Of a stretch of DNA of 12,698 bases, positions 1 through 6,740 are shown in pieces. The translations under genes were made by a program, and so were the position numbers. Origin of the DNA: Gammaproteobacteria bacterium. GTDB taxonomy: Bacteria > Pseudomonadota > Gammaproteobacteria > Pseudomonadales > Pseudohongiellaceae. A model generated the notes under the pieces. It did no database searches, was not told where the DNA came from, and was given only the letters and a program-made list of their open reading frames with translations. Position 1 is the stretch's first letter; the number at the start of each line of letters is the position of its first letter. Location: NCBI GenBank assembly GCA_007571115.1, contig RKSA01000251.1, positions 1 through 12,698 of the forward strand, written 5' to 3'.

Positions 1-40
1 CTGTCAGTTTGCTGGTAAGAAGGGGCTGAAGCATGTCTGC

Positions 41-45
41 GAGGA
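41..45 (+). promoter_or_regulatory. Ribosome binding site of the MFS permease gene
   Basis: GAGGA lies 7 nt before the ATG at 53 and supports that start. The earlier ATG at 33 is in a different frame. The first 52 bases show no convincing promoter or operator, so the promoter of this operon probably lies to the left of the window. Confidence 0.6.
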
Positions 46-52
46 TTTTCCC

Positions 53-1633
53 ATGTCGGCACAGCAAAACGAGACCGCGAACACCGGCGGCGCCTATGTC
101 TGGCTGACCAGCCTGAGCGCGGCCCTCGGCGGCTTCCTGATGGGTTTCGACGCCTCGGTGATCTCCGGAGTCGTGGGCTTCATCGAGGACGAGTTCCAGT
201 TGAACGAGCTCCAGCTCGGCTGGGCAGTCGCTTCGCTGACCCTGACCTCGACTCTGGCGATGCTCGGAGCGGGGCCCTTGAGCGATCGCATCGGCCGTGT
301 TGGCGTGCTGCGCGCTGCGGCGCTGCTGTTTCTCGTATCGGCGCTCGGCTGCGCCCTGGCGCCTGGCTACTCGCTGCTGGTGTTCGCGCGAATGGTCGGC
401 GGCCTTGCCGTTGGCGCGGCGCTGATCGTCGCTCCGATGTATATCGCCGAGGTCGCGCCGGCAGCGATTCGCGGCCGACTCGTTTCGCTCAACCAGCTCA
501 ACATCGTGATCGGCATTTCGGCGGCGTTTTTCAGCAACTACCTGCTTCTGCAGTGGTCGCAATCCGACAATCCCCTGATCGCGCCAGAAGCGCTCTGGCG
601 CTGGATGCTCGGTATCGAGGCCCTGCCTGCCCTGCTGTACCTGCTGGTGCTGCAATGGGTTGCCGAAAGCCCGCGCTGGCTGCAATCCCGGGGCCGCCAC
701 GGCGAGGCGCTCGGAATCCTCGTTCGCATCAATGGCGAGACCGAAGGCCGACGCGAACACGCTGCGGTCGAGGCGAGCCTGGCGAGCGGCAAGGCCGCAA
801 CGGTGGCTGGTTTCGCCGAGCTGTTGCGCCGCCATCTTCGCCTCGTCCTGCTGATCGCCTTGACCGTTGGCATCGTGCAGCAGGCGACGGGAATCAATGC
901 GGTGTTCTTCTATGCGCCGATGATCTTCGAGCAAGCCGGGTTCGGCGCCGATGCGGCGTTCCTGCAGGCAGTGCTCGTGGGGCTGGTCAACCTGCTGTTC
1001 ACGATCGTCGCGATTCTCAGCATCGACCGGCTTGGCAGAAAGCCCTTGCTGCTCACGGGCCTGACGGGCATCGCCGCATTCATGCTGCTGCTTTCCTGGA
1101 CCTTCCATCAGGCGAGTTACCGGCTCGATGAAGAATCGGTGGCCACCGCAGCGGTCGATGCACAAACCCAAGCCGCCCTCGTCGAGCTCGCGGGACGCGA
1201 ATTTGCGAGCGAAAACGCCTTGCGAGGCGCCTTGCGTTCGGCGGGAGTCGATGACGAAGGCGGCCTTGAATCGAGCCTGGTCGCGGCAGCGATCAAAGTC
1301 GACACGACCCTGGTGCTGGCCGGAATCCTCGGTTTCGTCGCGTGCTTCGCGTTCTCGCTCGGGCCGATCATGTGGGTGCTGTTCTCGGAGCTGTTCCCCA
1401 ACTACGTCAGGGCCGCTGCAATCTCCTTCGTTGGCCTGGTGAATTCCGGCGTCAGCTTCCTCGTGCAAATGCTCTTCCCTTGGGAACTCGCGACGTTCGG
1501 CAGTAGCCTGACCTTTCTCGTCTACGGCGCAGTCGCCGTGGCCGGGCTTGTCGCGCTCGTTCGCATCATGCCCGAAACCCGGGGCAAGTCCCTCGAACAG
1601 ATCGAACGCGAACTGGCCTCCAGATGCGATTGA
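53..1633 (+). CDS. MFS sugar transporter, sugar porter family
   Basis: This is an inner-membrane sugar permease of the sugar porter family (XylE/GLUT type), probably a proton symporter. Family signatures appear in order: GGFLMGFDASVISG at residues 26-39, SDRIGR near 77-82, PMYIAEVAP with RGR at 128-142, AESPRWL at 204-210, QQATGIN at 276-282, DRLGRK at 325-330, GPIMW at 437-441 and PETRGKSLEQIE at 507-518. Q276, Q277, N282 and W441 match sugar-contacting positions of XylE. Twelve membrane segments can be drawn. The 526-aa length exceeds the usual 450-490 because of an acidic, polar insert of about 65 residues (352-416) between TM9 and TM10, predicted on the periplasmic side. The gene is translationally coupled to the GH3 gene that follows, which suggests import of a glucoside or glucose. 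The substrate cannot be read from the sequence. Confidence 0.93.
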   Translation: MSAQQNETANTGGAYVWLTSLSAALGGFLMGFDASVISGVVGFIEDEFQLNELQLGWAVASLTLTSTLAMLGAGPLSDRIGRVGVLRAAALLFLVSALGCALAPGYSLLVFARMVGGLAVGAALIVAPMYIAEVAPAAIRGRLVSLNQLNIVIGISAAFFSNYLLLQWSQSDNPLIAPEALWRWMLGIEALPALLYLLVLQWVAESPRWLQSRGRHGEALGILVRINGETEGRREHAAVEASLASGKAATVAGFAELLRRHLRLVLLIALTVGIVQQATGINAVFFYAPMIFEQAGFGADAAFLQAVLVGLVNLLFTIVAILSIDRLGRKPLLLTGLTGIAAFMLLLSWTFHQASYRLDEESVATAAVDAQTQAALVELAGREFASENALRGALRSAGVDDEGGLESSLVAAAIKVDTTLVLAGILGFVACFAFSLGPIMWVLFSELFPNYVRAAAISFVGLVNSGVSFLVQMLFPWELATFGSSLTFLVYGAVAVAGLVALVRIMPETRGKSLEQIERELASRCD

Positions 1634-3501
1634 TGGCGGGCAAGGATCACAAGGAACTGCTTTCCGCAAAGCTGGAGCGCATGAGCTTGCGGCAGAAAAT
1701 CGGCCAGATGACGATGGCCGAAAGGCTCTCCACGACTGCCGAAGACGTCAGGCGCCATTCTCTGGGAGCGATTCTATGCGGTGGCGGCTCCCATCCGGGC
1801 AACAACGAGCTCGTTGACTGGATCGCCATGAACGATGCTTTCTGGCAGGCGGCGATGGATGAGGAGGGCAGCCCGGGAATTCCGCCGCTCGTCGGCGTCG
1901 ACGCCGTACACGGCCATGGCAATCTCAAGGGCGCGACGGTATTCCCCCACAACATCGGCCTTGGCGCTGCCGGCGACCCGCAGCTCGTTGCCGAGATCGC
2001 CCGGGCCACGGCGAGGGAAATCCTCGCCAGCGGCCTCGAATGGAACTTTGCCCCGGCACTTTCGGTGGCGCGGAACTGCAAATGGGGCCGCAGCTATGAA
2101 AGTTTCGGCAGCGATCCCGCGCTCGTCGCCAGGCTCGGCGCGAGTTACGTCGAGGCATTGCAGGGGGAAAGGGTCATCGCCTGCGTCAAGCATTGGGTCG
2201 GCGATGGCGGCACCTGGCAAGGCATGGATCAGGGCGATACGGCATTGCCCTGGGAGGAACTCGAAGCGACCCACATCGCGCCGTACCTTCCTTCGCTGCA
2301 AGCAGGGGCGCTGACGGTCATGGTCTCGTTCAATAGCTGGAACGGCGACAAGTGCCACGGCCATCGCTTCCTCGTCACCGAACTGCTCAAGCAGCGACTC
2401 GGTTTTGCCGGTATCGTCCTTTCCGACTGGAACGGCATCGACTACCTCGACGCCGACTACGCCATCGCGGTTCGCAAGTCGGTCAATGCGGGCCTCGACA
2501 TGTTCATGGTTCCCGAGCGCTGGCGCGAATTCATCGACACCTTGGAAGGGCAGGTGCGCGAAGGCCACGTGGAGCTGGCGCGAATCGACGATGCGGTGCG
2601 CCGCATCCTGCGCGTCAAGTCGCGTTACGGGCTGCTCGACATGCCGCGCCCGGCGCACCGGGCGAAAACGGGCAATGCGGATTTCGCCTGCGCCGCGCAC
2701 AGGGATCTGGCTCGCAAGGCGGCCCGGCAATCCCAGGTGCTATTGAAGAACGAGCGGCAGGCGCTACCCCTGGGCCGCGAGCAGCGCATCCTCGTCGCCG
2801 GCAAGAACGCGCACAACCTCGGCCACCAATGCGGCGGCTGGACGGTAAGCTGGCAGGGCGAAAGCGGCAACGGCACGATCACCGGAGAGACGATCTGGCA
2901 GGGAATCCAGGCGCTGGCGCCCCAGGCCGTGCTCGACGAGAGCCTCGACGGCAGCGGCGCCGACCCGCGCCTGCACGATGTCGCGGTAGTCGTCATCGGC
3001 GAGACTCCCTACGCCGAAGGCCATGGCGACATTCGCCACGGCGACCATTTGTTCGCCGAGGCCGGGGCGATGATCAACGGCCTGATGAATCCCCTCGATG
3101 CCTATGCCAAGAGCCTCGTGCTCGCCGAAACCCACCCCGAGGATCTCGCATGCATCCGCAGCATCGCCGCCAGGGGCATCCCAGTGGTCACCGTGCTCGT
3201 GTCGGGCCGACCCTTGATTATCGATGCGGAAATCGATGCATCGGCGGCTTTTGTCGCGAGCTGGCTACCCGGCGCCGAAGGTCGAGGAGTCGCCGAAGTG
3301 CTCATGGGAGAGCACGATTTCAGCGGCCGATTGCCGCTTCCCTGGCCAGGCCCCGAACACGGCGACGGGCTGCTTGTCGAGGCCGGAGCGGCATTCCCCG
3401 CCGGCCATGGCCTGGGCCTGTCCGCAACCCGGCAAAGGCTCGGCGAGAACGCGATCGACGCGACTAGCCCAGAGCAGGTGGCAGGCGTTCGGCGAATTTG
3501 A
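1624..3501 (+). CDS. Glycoside hydrolase family 3, beta-glucosidase/exoglucanase-like
   Basis: This retaining GH3 enzyme probably releases glucose from beta-gluco-oligosaccharides. The N-terminal barrel domain (about 22-335) carries DAVHG at 93-97, KHWVGDGGT at 189-197 and LSDWNG at 266-271, with D268 as the predicted nucleophile. The C-terminal domain (about 365-600) has QCGGWTVSWQG at 402-412, a signature of the barley ExoI-like exoglucanase branch, and PYAEGHGD at 462-469, where E465 aligns with the acid/base. The N-terminus (MRLMAGKDHKELL) has no signal peptide or lipobox, unlike many exported relatives, so cytoplasmic action is inferred. At 625 aa it lacks the extra C-terminal region of the roughly 800-aa proteobacterial exoglucanases. 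The gene overlaps the permease gene. ATG 1624 is reported, but ATG 1633, within a TGATG stop/start overlap, is equally plausible. Neither has a clear Shine-Dalgarno sequence, consistent with translational coupling. Confidence 0.93.
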   Translation: MRLMAGKDHKELLSAKLERMSLRQKIGQMTMAERLSTTAEDVRRHSLGAILCGGGSHPGNNELVDWIAMNDAFWQAAMDEEGSPGIPPLVGVDAVHGHGNLKGATVFPHNIGLGAAGDPQLVAEIARATAREILASGLEWNFAPALSVARNCKWGRSYESFGSDPALVARLGASYVEALQGERVIACVKHWVGDGGTWQGMDQGDTALPWEELEATHIAPYLPSLQAGALTVMVSFNSWNGDKCHGHRFLVTELLKQRLGFAGIVLSDWNGIDYLDADYAIAVRKSVNAGLDMFMVPERWREFIDTLEGQVREGHVELARIDDAVRRILRVKSRYGLLDMPRPAHRAKTGNADFACAAHRDLARKAARQSQVLLKNERQALPLGREQRILVAGKNAHNLGHQCGGWTVSWQGESGNGTITGETIWQGIQALAPQAVLDESLDGSGADPRLHDVAVVVIGETPYAEGHGDIRHGDHLFAEAGAMINGLMNPLDAYAKSLVLAETHPEDLACIRSIAARGIPVVTVLVSGRPLIIDAEIDASAAFVASWLPGAEGRGVAEVLMGEHDFSGRLPLPWPGPEHGDGLLVEAGAAFPAGHGLGLSATRQRLGENAIDATSPEQVAGVRRI

Positions 3502-3513
3502 TGCAAAATGCTG

Positions 3514-3542
3514 TTGACAACGCCGCCCGTCTGGCATATGGT
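3514..3542 (+). promoter_or_regulatory. Sigma-70 promoter of the TonB-dependent receptor gene
   Basis: A perfect -35 TTGACA (3514-3519) is separated by exactly 17 bp from a -10 TATGGT (3537-3542). Transcription should start near 3549, leaving a leader of about 105 nt. The -35 box begins 12 bp after the GH3 stop codon, so the receptor gene has its own promoter and need not rely on read-through from the permease/GH3 operon. Confidence 0.72.
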
Positions 3543-3547
3543 CGGCA

Positions 3548-3561
3548 TGACAACGTTATCA
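3548..3561 (+). promoter_or_regulatory. LacI-family operator-like palindrome
   Basis: TGACAACGTTATCA is a 14-bp near-palindrome: 12 of 14 positions are self-complementary, with the mismatch at the fourth base from each end. Its centre is AACGTT. The central CG and even symmetry are typical of LacI-family operators in sugar-use regulons of Gram-negative bacteria. It lies on the predicted transcription start (about -1 to +13), where a bound repressor would block initiation. No LacI-type gene is in the window, so the regulator would be encoded elsewhere. The function is inferred from motif and position only. Confidence 0.55.
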
Positions 3562-3605
3562 TTTCGCCAGCAGACGTGGCGAGATGCCCAGCGTCGCAAC
3601 CCTGA

Positions 3606-3631
3606 CCGAGCCCCTCCGGGCAGCGGCTCGG
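3606..3631 (+). other. Hairpin in the receptor mRNA leader
   Basis: CCGAGCC (3606-3612) pairs perfectly with GGCTCGG (3625-3631), giving a 7-bp GC-rich stem around a 12-nt loop. It ends 7 nt before the Shine-Dalgarno AAGGAG. No U-tract follows, so it is not an intrinsic terminator. It may protect the 5' end of the mRNA or modulate translation. I recognise no riboswitch class. Confidence 0.4.
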
Positions 3632-3638
3632 GGAAGCG

Positions 3639-3644
3639 AAGGAG
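3639..3644 (+). promoter_or_regulatory. Strong ribosome binding site for the GTG start of the receptor
   Basis: AAGGAG lies 9 nt upstream of the GTG at 3654. It decides the start: there is no in-frame ATG nearby, and the GTG start gives a complete signal peptide. Confidence 0.75.
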
Positions 3645-3653
3645 AGAATCGAA

Positions 3654-6611
3654 GTGGCTACAAGATGTTTTGCGAAGTCGCCGCTTGCTGCGGCGGTGTC
3701 GCTCGCCTTGGCCGGCGGGGCGGCATACGGGCAGGAGATCGAGCGAGGAGCGCAACCGATCGAGCAGATCGTCGTCACTGGCATTCGCCAGAGCCTGCGC
3801 GAGTCGATGGATCTGAAGCGCAACCGCGATGGCGTCGTGGATGCAATTACCGCCGAGGACATCGGCGATTTTCCCGACAGCAATCTCGCCGAATCCCTGC
3901 AGCGGATCACGGGGGTGTCGATCGATCGCGAACGCGGCGAAGGCAAGAACATCACGGTGCGCGGTTTCGGTCCGCACTTCAACCTCGTGTTGCTGAACGG
4001 CCGGCAGATGCCGACCGGCGACGGAACGAATCGCTCCTTCGATTTTGGCGACCTCGCTTCCGAAGGCATTGCCGCAGTCGAAGTCTACAAGAGCGGCCAG
4101 GCCAACGTTCCCACCGGAGGCATCGGCTCGACCCTGAATATCCGCACGACCCGCCCCCTCGATTCGCCGGGAATGAACTTCACCGCTGCATTGAGTGGCC
4201 TGCACGACGAGTCGACGCAAACGGGCGACAGCCTCACCCCGGAAATGTCCGCACTGTTTTCCAACACCTTCGCCGACGACAGCATCGGCATCGCGCTGAG
4301 CGCGGTGCGGCAGGAGCGCAACAACGGCGCAGGCACCGCGAGCGTCGGCGGCTGGCGCACCTTCCCGGGCGAAACCGACAACTGCTGGTGCGGAATCGGC
4401 CCCTCGGAATGGGGAGGAATCCCGCCGCATACCGACCCCAACCAGCAAAACCGGCCCGGCGAAGGCGACCTGTATTCGGTTCCGCAATCGATCGGCTACG
4501 AGCTTGCCGAATGGGACCGCGTTCGCACCAATGGGCAGCTCACCTTGCAGATGCGCGCTAGCGAAAACGTCCTCGCGACATTGGACTACACGTATTCCGA
4601 AGTCGAGCTTGCCCGGTCCTACAGCAACCTGTCGGCCTGGTTCAATTTCGGCGGCCAGGAAACATTGTGGACCGATGGCCCCCAGGCGAGCCCGCTGACG
4701 TATACCGAAAATTCGGTCAATTCGGACTACTCGATGGGAGGGGGCGAGGATGCGTGGCGCACCCAGAACTCATCGACCGGGCTCAACCTGCTCTGGGACG
4801 TTTCCGACCGCCTGTCGCTTGCATTCGACTATCACGACTCGAGCGCGAAACGTTCGCCGAACAGCCCTTTTGGCGATTCCGCGCTGCTTTCGATCGCCGC
4901 CTACAGCCGCGACCGGACCACGGGCCATTTCGGCAACGAGCTGCCGGTTCTCGAACTCGGCCTGAACGATCCGCTTTCCGCCGACGACATGGTCATCACC
5001 GGCAGCGTGTTCGACAACAACGTGTCGCGAATGGACATCAGCCAGGCAAGCGTCTCGGCCACTTACGACTTCGATCTCGATTTCGTCGAAAGCATCGATT
5101 TCGGCGTGCAACTGACCGAAGTCAACAACCGCTCGGCGAGTTCGGTCGTGCAACGGGACTCCTGGAGCGCCCAGACCGAGCGCGGAGCGATCGCCGATCT
5201 GCTCGAGCCCGCCTCGGCGGCCGACGGGTTCTCGAAGATCCCCGGCGGCACGGACCCGCGCCGCCAGACCGACTTCTACCGCTTCGACATGTCCGATCTG
5301 ATCGCGAGAACCGAGCAGCTCATGGCTTCTGGCGAGGCGAGCATTTTCCAGCTCACCGACATGGGAGACTGCGGAACGGGTCTTTGCCCCTCGAGCACTT
5401 TCACTTCCGACCGGCGCACCCAGGAAGATTCGTTCGCGGCGTATTTCCAGTTGCACATGGGAACCGAACTCGGCGATGTGCCCGTCGATATCCGCCTCGG
5501 CCTGCGCTACGAGGAGACCGACATCGCCTCCCAGGCGCTTTCACCGGCCTACACCCAGATCAACTGGGTCGCCGGTAACGAGCTGTCGGCGGTGCAAGGG
5601 GATCCCGAGTTCACCTCGCTGACGGGCAACTACGGATTCCTGTTGCCGAACCTCGACTTCAAGTTCGACCTGACTCCGGACATCGTTGCCCGCGCCTCGG
5701 TCAGCCGGACGCTCACCAGGCCCACTTACGAAGACATCCAGGGCGGGCAGACGATCGACCAGTTGGTGCGGATCGACGGTGGCACGGGCAACCGGGGCGA
5801 CCCGAACCTGCTGCCCTTCGATTCCCTGAATCGCGATTTCTCCCTCGAATGGTATTACGCCGAGGACAGTTACGCCGCGATCGGCTACTTCATCAAGGAC
5901 GTCGAGAACTTCATCGGCACTGCGTCGGTGATCGAGGAAACCTTTGGCCTGCCGCATCCGGCGCTTGGGCCTCTTGGCGAGGAAGCGCGAGCCGCGACGG
6001 GAAGCTCCGATGGCGGAACGCTGTATTCGTGGATACTCGAGAACCGCCCCGACGCGGCTGGAGTCGACGCCGCGGCGGGGATCATTTCCGGAGTTGCCGG
6101 CCGCGACCCCGCTGCGCCTTTCAACCTCACTGTTCCCGTGAACATCGAGCAGGCACAGATGGATGGATGGGAAATCGTCGTGCAGCACGCGTTCGGCGCG
6201 ACGGGGTTCGGCGTGATCGCGAACGCCACGATCGTCGAGGCCGACGTCGGCTATGACAATTTCAGCCTCGCCCAGCAGTTCGTGCTTTCCGGCTTGAGCG
6301 ATTCGGCGAACCTGATCGCCTACTACGACCGCAATGACATCAGCGTGCGGATCGCCTACAACTGGCGCGACGACTTTCTCTCCGGAACCGGCCAGGACAA
6401 CGTCGGCGCCGGGCCGCCTACCCACGTCGCGGCGTACCAGCAAGTCGACATGAGCGCGAGCTACTGGTTCAACGAGAACATGCAGGTGTATCTCGACATC
6501 CTGAACCTGACCGACGAAACGACCCATGTCTACGGCCGCGACAGATTGCAGACGCTATTCGCCGCCCAGTCGGGGCCTCGCTACAACATCGGCTTCCGCT
6601 ACAAGCTGTAA
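3654..6611 (+). CDS. TonB-dependent receptor (TonB-Xanth-Caul type)
   Basis: This outer-membrane active transporter is powered by TonB-ExbB-ExbD. Translation starts at GTG. Residues 1-26 form a signal peptide (AKSPLAAAVSLALAGGAAYG, then Q27E). IEQIVVTGIR at 37-45 acts as a TonB-box-like segment leading into the plug. The plug (about 50-165) has the class hallmarks RQSLRESMDLKRN, DAITAEDIGDFPDSNLAESLQRITGVSI and VRGFGPHFNLVLLNGRQMP. The rest is a 22-strand-type barrel with an R-T-L-T-R-P-T-Y stretch, ending in RYNIGFRYKL. The last residue is Leu rather than the usual terminal aromatic. The 985-aa length is normal for the class. Many members import plant or algal oligosaccharides in Xanthomonas and Caulobacter. 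Gene context points to a beta-glucoside, but the ligand is inferred. It has its own promoter with a LacI-type site and lies 129 bp before the halogenase cassette. Confidence 0.95.
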   Translation: MATRCFAKSPLAAAVSLALAGGAAYGQEIERGAQPIEQIVVTGIRQSLRESMDLKRNRDGVVDAITAEDIGDFPDSNLAESLQRITGVSIDRERGEGKNITVRGFGPHFNLVLLNGRQMPTGDGTNRSFDFGDLASEGIAAVEVYKSGQANVPTGGIGSTLNIRTTRPLDSPGMNFTAALSGLHDESTQTGDSLTPEMSALFSNTFADDSIGIALSAVRQERNNGAGTASVGGWRTFPGETDNCWCGIGPSEWGGIPPHTDPNQQNRPGEGDLYSVPQSIGYELAEWDRVRTNGQLTLQMRASENVLATLDYTYSEVELARSYSNLSAWFNFGGQETLWTDGPQASPLTYTENSVNSDYSMGGGEDAWRTQNSSTGLNLLWDVSDRLSLAFDYHDSSAKRSPNSPFGDSALLSIAAYSRDRTTGHFGNELPVLELGLNDPLSADDMVITGSVFDNNVSRMDISQASVSATYDFDLDFVESIDFGVQLTEVNNRSASSVVQRDSWSAQTERGAIADLLEPASAADGFSKIPGGTDPRRQTDFYRFDMSDLIARTEQLMASGEASIFQLTDMGDCGTGLCPSSTFTSDRRTQEDSFAAYFQLHMGTELGDVPVDIRLGLRYEETDIASQALSPAYTQINWVAGNELSAVQGDPEFTSLTGNYGFLLPNLDFKFDLTPDIVARASVSRTLTRPTYEDIQGGQTIDQLVRIDGGTGNRGDPNLLPFDSLNRDFSLEWYYAEDSYAAIGYFIKDVENFIGTASVIEETFGLPHPALGPLGEEARAATGSSDGGTLYSWILENRPDAAGVDAAAGIISGVAGRDPAAPFNLTVPVNIEQAQMDGWEIVVQHAFGATGFGVIANATIVEADVGYDNFSLAQQFVLSGLSDSANLIAYYDRNDISVRIAYNWRDDFLSGTGQDNVGAGPPTHVAAYQQVDMSASYWFNENMQVYLDILNLTDETTHVYGRDRLQTLFAAQSGPRYNIGFRYKL

Positions 6612-6644
6612 GCCTGCCGGGGCAGCCGCTCTTGGTATCATCGC

Positions 6645-6675
6645 CCCAGAACGGTGCGGGCCGGTCGCCTCTGGG
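6645..6675 (+). other. Intercistronic hairpin between receptor and first halogenase
   Basis: CCCAGA (6645-6650) pairs with TCTGGG (6670-6675). After a 2-nt bulge (AC, 6651-6652), GGTG (6653-6656) pairs with CGCC (6666-6669, one G-U pair) around a 9-nt loop. No T-run follows, so it is not a standard terminator. It could stabilise the receptor mRNA 3' end or partly attenuate transcription into the cassette. I see no convincing promoter in the 6612-6740 gap. Confidence 0.35.
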
Positions 6676-6740
6676 CGTGTGCCGACCTTGCATGGTTCCC
6701 GGAGCATAGCAGGCAGACCTGGCAAGGCAGTAGCGAATCC

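Noticed and set aside
6636..6641. TATCAT as a -10 box for a promoter of the halogenase cassette
   Set aside because: At 17-bp spacing the -35 position reads CCTGCC, which does not resemble TTGACA.
6654..6740. GTG 6654 as the start of the first halogenase
   Set aside because: It would place the start inside the intercistronic hairpin and add 29 residues unrelated to the family. ATG 6741 fits the conserved N-terminus.
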